64,000 bases of DNA, taken from assembly GCF_005670685.2 (NCBI RefSeq), contig NZ_CP062008.1, positions 5,642,001-5,706,000 of the forward strand. The letters run 5' to 3'. Below, piece after piece: positions 58,361-64,000 of this stretch (its first letter is position 1; the number at the start of each line of letters is the position of its first letter). The translations under genes and the position numbers were made by a program. Source of the stretch: Mycolicibacterium mucogenicum DSM 44124. Its GTDB lineage: Bacteria > Actinomycetota > Actinomycetes > Mycobacteriales > Mycobacteriaceae. A model generated the notes under the pieces. The model saw nothing but the letters and a program-made list of their open reading frames with translations. It made no database searches and was not told the origin of the DNA.

Positions 58361-59332
58361 ATGCGCGCCATCGTCGTCGAATCCCCAGGTCAGCTGGCAT
58401 GGTCCGAGGTCCCGGACGTAACGGCCAAAGCGGGCGAGGTCGTCATCGACGTCGCGGCCGCCGGAGTGAACCGGGCCGACCTGCTGCAAGCCGCGGGCCT
58501 CTATCCCCCGCCGCCGGGCGCCAGCGACATTCTCGGGCTGGAGGTTTCCGGCGTCGTCTCCGAGGTCGGTGCAGGCGTCGGGAACTGGGCTGTCGGTGAC
58601 GAGGTGTGCGCCCTGCTGGCCGGCGGCGGCTACGCCGAGAAGGTGGCCGTGCCCGCGGCCCAGGTCATGCCGATCCCCGCGGGGGTGAGCCTGCAGCATG
58701 CGGCCGGTCTGCCGGAGGTCGCCGCCACAGTGTGGTCCAACCTGTCCATGACCGCGCATCTGCGGTCCGGCCAGCTGGTGCTGCTGCACGGCGGCGCCAG
58801 CGGCATCGGCACGCATGCGATCCAGGTCACGCACGCACTGGGCGCCCGCGTCGCAGTCACCGCGTCACTCGAAAAGCTGGAGCTGTGCCGTGAACTGGGC
58901 GCCGACATCCTGATCAACTACCGCGACGAGGACTTCGTCGAGCGGATCACCGAGGCGGGCGGCGCCGACGTCATCTTCGACATCATGGGTGCGGCGTACC
59001 TGGACCGGAACATCGACGCACTCGCACCCGACGGCCGCGTGGTGATCATCGGCATGCAGGGCGGCGTCAAGGGCGAACTGAACATCGCCAAGCTGCTGGG
59101 CAAACGGGCCGGCGTCATCGCCACCGCGTTGCGCTCCCGCCCGCTCGACGGGCCGTCCGGCAAGGCTGCGGTGATTTCCGAAGTCGTGCAACATGTTTGG
59201 CCCATGATCGCCGACGGCCGGGTGCGGCCGATCATCGGCGCCGAGCTGCCCATCGAGCAGGCGGCGGCAGCCCATCAGCTTCTGCAGGCGGGCGCCGTGT
59301 CCGGGAAAGTGCTTCTGCAAGTCAGGGATTGA
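58361..59332 (+). CDS. NADPH:quinone oxidoreductase (MDR family)
   Basis: 323 residues from ATG 58361. Medium-chain dehydrogenase without the zinc ligands, quinone oxidoreductase/PIG3-like: AAGVNRADLLQAAGLYPPPP, HGGASGIGTHAIQ (NADPH motif) and VYDIMG-like FDIMGAAYLDRN. Syntenic with Rv3777. Confidence 0.9.
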   Translation: MRAIVVESPGQLAWSEVPDVTAKAGEVVIDVAAAGVNRADLLQAAGLYPPPPGASDILGLEVSGVVSEVGAGVGNWAVGDEVCALLAGGGYAEKVAVPAAQVMPIPAGVSLQHAAGLPEVAATVWSNLSMTAHLRSGQLVLLHGGASGIGTHAIQVTHALGARVAVTASLEKLELCRELGADILINYRDEDFVERITEAGGADVIFDIMGAAYLDRNIDALAPDGRVVIIGMQGGVKGELNIAKLLGKRAGVIATALRSRPLDGPSGKAAVISEVVQHVWPMIADGRVRPIIGAELPIEQAAAAHQLLQAGAVSGKVLLQVRD

Positions 59333-59488
59333 GCTTGCCGAAATTGACCCCAGGGCAGTTTCGAGGCCGGTTTTCCGCCACCAGGTCACGCACGCGGCGA
59401 TACCCGCGCTGATTCAGCGGGCACGGCCAAAAGGCCGAAAGCGCAACGCCCTGAACGCAGCATCAATCAAGACAGATAAGTTGGCGCT

Positions 59489-59887
59489 GTGACGTTCACG
59501 TACACCGCGCCGGTCCGCTATCTCGAGGTCGACCAGCAGGGCGTGGTCTTCAACATGTGGTACCTGGCTTACATGGACGAGGCCTTCGGCGCGTTCATCG
59601 CGCAGACAGCGTCGTGGCGCGACATCTTCGAGGCGGGCGTCGACGCCCAGGTGGTGCACACCGAACTGGACTGGTCGGGCTCCCTGAAGTGGGGCGACCA
59701 GATTCACGTCGACGTCACGGTGCCGGCCCGGGGACGCACGTCGTTCACCGTCGAATTCCTCATCCACGCAGGCGATTCCACGCACCCGCTCGTCACCGCG
59801 CGGACCGTCTACGTCTGCATCGCGACCGACGGCTCCGGGAAGGTCGAACCTCCGCAGCTGCTGCTCGACGCGCTGGACTACGCGTAA
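59489..59887 (+). CDS. Hot-dog fold acyl-CoA thioesterase (YbgC/4HBT-like)
   Basis: 132 residues from GTG 59489 (GATAAG 8 bases upstream suggests a leaderless mRNA). Motif VRYLEVDQQGVVFNMWYLAYMDEA holds the catalytic Asp of the 4-hydroxybenzoyl-CoA thioesterase group. Not present at this place in M. tuberculosis. Convergent, abutting with the aminotransferase-like gene. Confidence 0.88.
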   Translation: MTFTYTAPVRYLEVDQQGVVFNMWYLAYMDEAFGAFIAQTASWRDIFEAGVDAQVVHTELDWSGSLKWGDQIHVDVTVPARGRTSFTVEFLIHAGDSTHPLVTARTVYVCIATDGSGKVEPPQLLLDALDYA

Positions 59888-61084
59888 CTAGCCGAGCGAC
59901 GCAAGCGCCCGGACGAGCTGGTCCACTTCGGCGGTCGTCGTGTAGTGACCGAGACCGACCGTCACGGCGCCGCCGATGTCATTGACGCCGATGGCCTCCA
60001 GCACCCGGGAGTTGCCGTCCGACACGGCCAGCACGCCGTTGTCGGCGAGCCGGCTGATCACGGTGTCGGCCGGCACACCCTGGACCGCGAAGCTCAGCAC
60101 CGGAATGGCGGCCTCGGGTGCGCCGAGCACCATGACCAACGGCAACGACCGCAGCGAGTTGCGCAGGTACCCGAACACCCGGCCGAGATAGGCCTCCGCC
60201 GACTGCATGGAGCGCGCGAGCCGTTCGCGGCGCGTGCCGGTGGCCGCGTCGTCGAGGTTGGCCAGGTACTCGATGCTGGCGACGACGCCACCGAGCAGCC
60301 CGAACTGGTGCGCGCCGACCTCCAGGCGCGCGGCGCCCGTGGCGTTCGGATCCAGTGAAACCGTCGCCAAGGTGTCGATCATCGCGGGATCGCGGAACAC
60401 CAGCGCACCGATCGGCGGGCCACCCCACGCGATCGCGTTGAGCGCCACCACATCGGCGTCGACGTCATTGATGTCCAGCAGGCGGTAGGGCGCGGCCACC
60501 GAGTGGTCGACGACGACCATGCCGCCGTTCTCGCGCGCCATCTTGGTCACGGGCCGCAGATCGGTGACGGTGCCGAGCTTCGACGACGCCGAGGTGATCG
60601 CGATCAACCGGGTCGGCCGGGTGATGAGCGTCTCCCACTGCCAGCTGGGCAGTTCGCCGGTCTCGATGTCGACCTCGGCCCACTTCACCTTGGCGCCATA
60701 GCGATTCGCGGCCCGCAGCCACGGGGCGATGTTGGCCTCGTCGTCCAGGCGGGTGACGACCACTTCGTAACCCAGGCCCGACCGCGACGCGGATGCCTCG
60801 GCCAGCGAGTTCAGGAGGACAGCGCGGTCCGCGCCGAACACCACGCCGCGCGGGTCACCACCGACGAGATCGGCGACCGCCTGTCGCGCGGCGGTCAGGA
60901 CCGCGGCGCTGCGCTGCGCGGCCGGGTGCGGCCCGGCGGCCGACGACATGGATCCGCGGAAGGCGGTCGAAACAGTGGTCGCTACCGAGTCCGGCAGCAG
61001 CATGCCGGTCGGCGCGTCGAAGTGCACCCAGCCGCCGCCCAGTGACGGGTGCAGACCGCGCACCCGGGCGACGTCGTATGCCAT
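59888..61084 (-). CDS. Class V aminotransferase homologue (Rv3778c-type) lacking PLP lysine
   Basis: 398 residues from ATG 61084, the same length as Rv3778c. Fold type I sequence as in cysteine desulfurases: [31 protein letters not shown]. At the usual HK-x-GP site it shows [15 protein letters not shown], without lysine. The Lys-less motif also occurs in the M. tuberculosis protein (from memory), so this is a family trait. Role unknown; perhaps noncatalytic or binds PLP differently. Confidence 0.88.
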   Translation of the reverse strand: MAYDVARVRGLHPSLGGGWVHFDAPTGMLLPDSVATTVSTAFRGSMSSAAGPHPAAQRSAAVLTAARQAVADLVGGDPRGVVFGADRAVLLNSLAEASASRSGLGYEVVVTRLDDEANIAPWLRAANRYGAKVKWAEVDIETGELPSWQWETLITRPTRLIAITSASSKLGTVTDLRPVTKMARENGGMVVVDHSVAAPYRLLDINDVDADVVALNAIAWGGPPIGALVFRDPAMIDTLATVSLDPNATGAARLEVGAHQFGLLGGVVASIEYLANLDDAATGTRRERLARSMQSAEAYLGRVFGYLRNSLRSLPLVMVLGAPEAAIPVLSFAVQGVPADTVISRLADNGVLAVSDGNSRVLEAIGVNDIGGAVTVGLGHYTTTAEVDQLVRALASLG

Positions 61085-61193
61085 GCCATGCCAACCTTCG
61101 AGCGATTCAGGCCTGCCAGCCAATTTTTTCCGGCGGGCGCGCCCCGCTGCACGCCGGCGAAAGCCGGGCCACCCGAACAGCCATACTAGTGCA

Positions 61194-63155
61194 GTGAGCT
61201 TGGCGTCCGGCGTCCTTGTCGCCCTGTTGATCATGGTGGTCCCTGGAGCAATCACCGCACGTGTAGCACAGCTAACCTGGCCCGTTGCCATCGCAGTCGG
61301 CCCCGCAGTGACCTACGGCATCGTCGCATTGGCCGTCGTCCCACTCGGTGCCGTCGGCGTTCCGTGGAACGGCTGGACGGCTTTGCTGTCATTCGTCATC
61401 GTGGTCGCAGTGGTGGCCGGACTTCGTCGTGCGCTGCGACGCTATCGGGACACCGCGGCCGAGGCCCTCGCGATCACCCGCGGCCCGGCCCTGTTCGTCG
61501 CGGCGGGCATCATCGTCGGCGCGACGGCAATCGCAATTTCAGCAATCCTCGGCATGCCACATTGGCAATCCATTCCGAGCACCTGGGACTCCGTCTGGCA
61601 CGGCAACACCATCCGCTGGATTCTCGACGTCGGTCAGGCCTCGCCCACCCATATGGGTGAGCTTCGTAACGTCGAGACGCACGCGTTGCTGTACTACCCG
61701 TCGACCTTCCACGCCCTGGCCGCCGTCTTCTGCCAACTCACCGGCGCCGCCCCCGCGACGGCCTACACCCTGCACTCCCTGGCGGCCTCGATCTGGCTGT
61801 TCCCCGTCAGCGCGGCGAGCCTGACGTGGGCCATGGTCCGGCCCCACGCCTGCCAGCGCTGGAGCGCCGGAGCCGCCGCCGCGGCGGGCGCGCTGGCGGC
61901 GTCGTTCACCTCGGTTCCCTACGTCGAATTCGACGTCGCCGCCGTCCCCAACCTGGTGGCCTACGGTCTCGCCGGGCCGACGACCGTGCTGATCATGTCG
62001 TGCTTGCGGCACCGCGACCGGATCCCGGTGGCCGTCATCGCCCTGATCGGCGTGTTCTCCACCCACATCACGGGCGGCGTCGTCGTCGTCACGTTTGTCG
62101 GTGCCTGGTGGCTGTGCGACACCCTGCGGCATCCGGTGCGCGGCCGGCTCGCCGACTTCCTGACCCTGCTCACCGTCGCCGTGCCGTCGCTGCTGCTGTT
62201 GCTTCCCCAGTTCATCGGGGTGCTGGCGCAGGCCGACATCATCGTCGGGCACGCCTTCGTCACGCACCAGACCCGGCTCCGGGTGCTGTTCAACGCCATC
62301 GTGCAGCACACGCGCCACCTCAACGACTACCCGATTCAGAACATGCTGATCGCGCTCGGCGGCATCGGCGGTCTGATCCTGCTGCTCAAACGCGTCTGGT
62401 GGCCGGCGTTCGTGTGGGTGGTGCTGATGGTCGCGATCGTGCATTCCGGTGCGCCGTTCGGCGGCCCGATCGGCGCCCTCATCGGGTCGTACGCCGACCT
62501 CTACTACAGCGACCCGCGCCGGCTGTCTGCCGTGGTCACCCTGCTGATCACGCCGTTCGCCGGCATCGCGCTGTTCGCGATCATCAAGTTCGCCGTCGAC
62601 TGGCTGCGGAAGCGGGCACCCCGCACCGAACGGTTCTGGGCCGTGGTGACGGTGGCCCTGCTCGCCTTCTCGACCGTCGGCCTGGCCTGGCACTACTTCC
62701 CGCGGCACCGCTACCTGATCGGCCAGAAGTACGACCGGATCATGGTCAACGACAAGAACCTCGAGGCCTTCGCCTACCTGGCGACGCTGCCCGGCGCCAA
62801 GGACACCCTGATCGGCAACGCGAACACCGACGGCACGTCATGGATGTACGCGGTCGCCGGGCTGCACCCGCTGTGGACCCACTACGACTACCCGCAGCAG
62901 CAGGGCCCGGGCTACCACCGCTTCATCTTCTGGGCCTACGCCGACGACGCCGACACCGATCGGCGCATCGCGGAGGCCGTGCACGCCCTGAACATCCGGT
63001 ACGTGATCACCAGCTCGACCATCGTCAAGGGGTTCGTCATGCCCGACGGACTAGTGTCGCTGGATAAGTCGAAGTCGTGGGCGAAGATCTACGACAACGG
63101 GCGGTCCCGTATCTACGAGTGGCGCGGCGACACCGCCGCACCGGCGAACAGATAG
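61194..63155 (+). CDS. GT-C-type membrane glycosyltransferase (Rv3779 homologue)
   Basis: 653 residues from GTG 61194. At least ten hydrophobic segments in residues 1-510, with [17 protein letters not shown], an acidic loop after the second or third segment as in GT-C enzymes, and [15 protein letters not shown]; a soluble C-terminal domain follows. Rv3779 affects polyprenyl-phosphomannose-dependent lipoglycan synthesis. It heads the galactan/envelope cluster and is followed by bpa 13 bases later. Confidence 0.87.
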   Translation: MSLASGVLVALLIMVVPGAITARVAQLTWPVAIAVGPAVTYGIVALAVVPLGAVGVPWNGWTALLSFVIVVAVVAGLRRALRRYRDTAAEALAITRGPALFVAAGIIVGATAIAISAILGMPHWQSIPSTWDSVWHGNTIRWILDVGQASPTHMGELRNVETHALLYYPSTFHALAAVFCQLTGAAPATAYTLHSLAASIWLFPVSAASLTWAMVRPHACQRWSAGAAAAAGALAASFTSVPYVEFDVAAVPNLVAYGLAGPTTVLIMSCLRHRDRIPVAVIALIGVFSTHITGGVVVVTFVGAWWLCDTLRHPVRGRLADFLTLLTVAVPSLLLLLPQFIGVLAQADIIVGHAFVTHQTRLRVLFNAIVQHTRHLNDYPIQNMLIALGGIGGLILLLKRVWWPAFVWVVLMVAIVHSGAPFGGPIGALIGSYADLYYSDPRRLSAVVTLLITPFAGIALFAIIKFAVDWLRKRAPRTERFWAVVTVALLAFSTVGLAWHYFPRHRYLIGQKYDRIMVNDKNLEAFAYLATLPGAKDTLIGNANTDGTSWMYAVAGLHPLWTHYDYPQQQGPGYHRFIFWAYADDADTDRRIAEAVHALNIRYVITSSTIVKGFVMPDGLVSLDKSKSWAKIYDNGRSRIYEWRGDTAAPANR

Positions 63156-63168
63156 GAACAGTGCAGGC

Positions 63169-63699
63169 ATGACGCTGAAACCAGAAGACGACGACGACAA
63201 CATCGAGGTCATCGGCGGGGACCTGGCGTTGGGCGGGGAACCGGGACAGGACCCCGACCACGGCGACGAAGGCAAGTCGCTGACCGACCTGGTCGAGCAG
63301 CCGGCCAAGGTCATGCGCATCGGCACCATGATCAAGCAGCTGCTGGAAGAAGTGCGCTCCGCGCCGCTGGACGAGGCCAGCCGGAACCGCCTGCGCGACA
63401 TCCACCGGTCGAGCATCCAGGAGCTCGAAGACGGCCTGGCCCCGGAGCTGACCGAGGAGCTGGAGCGGCTGTCGCTGCCGTTCTCCGAGGACAAGGTGCC
63501 GTCGGCCGCCGAGCTCCGCATCGCGCAGGCCCAGCTGGTCGGCTGGCTCGAAGGCCTGTTCCACGGCATCCAGACTGCCCTGTTCGCGCAGCAGATGGCC
63601 GCCCGCGCGCAGCTCGAGCAGATGCGCCAGGGCGCCCTGCCGCCCGGCGCCGACGGTGGCCGCGGCCCGTTCCAGTCCGGCACCGGTCAGTACCTGTAG
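63169..63699 (+). CDS. bpa: Bacterial proteasome activator
   Basis: 176 residues. ATP-independent ring activator of the 20S proteasome (Rv3780/Bpa, also PafE). Acidic disordered N terminus, four-helix core (about 45-150) with IKQLLEEVRS and AQLVGWLEGLFHGIQ, and the C-terminal GQYL motif that inserts into the proteasome pockets. Confidence 0.95.
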   Translation: MTLKPEDDDDNIEVIGGDLALGGEPGQDPDHGDEGKSLTDLVEQPAKVMRIGTMIKQLLEEVRSAPLDEASRNRLRDIHRSSIQELEDGLAPELTEELERLSLPFSEDKVPSAAELRIAQAQLVGWLEGLFHGIQTALFAQQMAARAQLEQMRQGALPPGADGGRGPFQSGTGQYL

Positions 63700-63702
63700 A
63701 CC

Positions 63703-64000
63703 GTGTCCGAACCGCATATCTCCACGCAGAACGCGTGGGTCGAATTCCCGATCTTCGACGCCAAGTCCCGTTCATTGAAGAAGGCCTTCCTGGGCAAGGC
63801 CGGTGGCGGGATCAACCGCAACGAATCGAATGTCGTTGTGATCGAAGCGCTTCGGGACATCACGATGTCGCTCAAGATGGGTGACCGGGTGGGACTCGTC
63901 GGGCACAACGGCGCCGGCAAGTCGACGCTGCTGCGTCTACTGTCGGGCATCTACGAACCGACGCGCGGTTCGGCGACCGTCCGCGGCCGCGTGGCCCCGG
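63703..64000 (+). CDS. Galactan ABC transporter ATP-binding protein (partial)
   Basis: First 99 codons from GTG 63703, cut at the right edge. Shows the polysaccharide-exporter layout: [20 protein letters not shown], a short insert, then Walker [15 protein letters not shown]. Homologue of Rv3781 (Wzt-like), which works with Rv3783 to export lipid-linked galactan across the membrane for arabinogalactan assembly. Confidence 0.92.
   Translation, partial: MSEPHISTQNAWVEFPIFDAKSRSLKKAFLGKAGGGINRNESNVVVIEALRDITMSLKMGDRVGLVGHNGAGKSTLLRLLSGIYEPTRGSATVRGRVAP

Noticed and set aside
59411..59432. Weak hairpin around CCCGCGCTGATTCAGCGGG
   Set aside because: Short stem with bulge and no T-tract after; not enough for a terminator call.
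61538..62708. 389-codon minus frame opposite the glycosyltransferase
   Set aside because: Shadow of a clear membrane protein gene; rich in Arg, Gly and Asp as typical for antisense frames.

Overview
This 64 kb, high-GC window comes from a rapidly growing mycobacterium (Mycolicibacterium type). The evidence is an MspA-family porin gene, a gene order on the right (pat, a TIGR03086 gene, echA21, quinone oxidoreductase, Rv3778c-like, Rv3779-like, bpa, Rv3781-like) that follows the M. tuberculosis Rv3772-Rv3781 segment, and frequent GTG/TTG starts.

Positions 1 to about 41,050 are one end of a temperate siphovirus prophage; its other end lies beyond base 1. Apart from three short exceptions, all phage genes are on the minus strand and read right to left. 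Next to the host junction (35.4-41.0 kb) are the divergent switch genes (immunity repressor on plus, Cro-like regulator on minus) and many small, translationally coupled early genes. From 29.3 to 35.4 kb come regulators, HNH enzymes, a lambda-O-like initiator that carries iteron-like repeats, DUF3310, DUF4326 and DUF3307 proteins, and an Arr-like ADP-ribosyltransferase fold. Around 28.1-28.8 kb lie an Acb2/Tad1-type anti-CBASS sponge, a probable cos region and a plus-strand prim-pol gene. Then follow terminase, portal, a MuF head protein with two C-terminal toxin modules and two candidate immunity genes, scaffold, capsid, connectors, major tail protein, -1 frameshifted tail chaperones, a 1603-residue tape measure, minor tail proteins including a glycoside hydrolase, endolysin and holin (cut at base 1). 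No integrase is present. The repressor gene runs into the tRNA-Arg gene, so its last codons are the antisense of that tRNA. This is the arrangement of integration-dependent immunity phages, in which int is left at the far prophage end.

Host DNA starts with tRNA-Arg(ACG) and tRNA-Ser(GCT). 41.3-44.7 kb holds pat, a frameshifted TIGR03086 gene, echA21 and an uppP paralogue. 44.7-52.2 kb holds secreted proteins, a fatty-acid-hydroxylase/FadR pair, a membrane protein, a PPOX-like enzyme, OsmC, an AraC regulator and an SDR/HbpS pair. 52.6-57.5 kb is a minus-strand accessory cluster: MspA-like porin, a secreted Cys-rich protein, a membrane-anchored HNH/EndoVII-type nuclease, a lipoprotein and a SUKH-like protein. 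It reads as a second candidate toxin/immunity locus. 58.2-64 kb returns to conserved core genes: tRNA-Ser(TGA), quinone oxidoreductase, thioesterase, a lysine-less class V aminotransferase homologue, a GT-C membrane glycosyltransferase, the proteasome activator Bpa and the start of the galactan ABC exporter ATPase.
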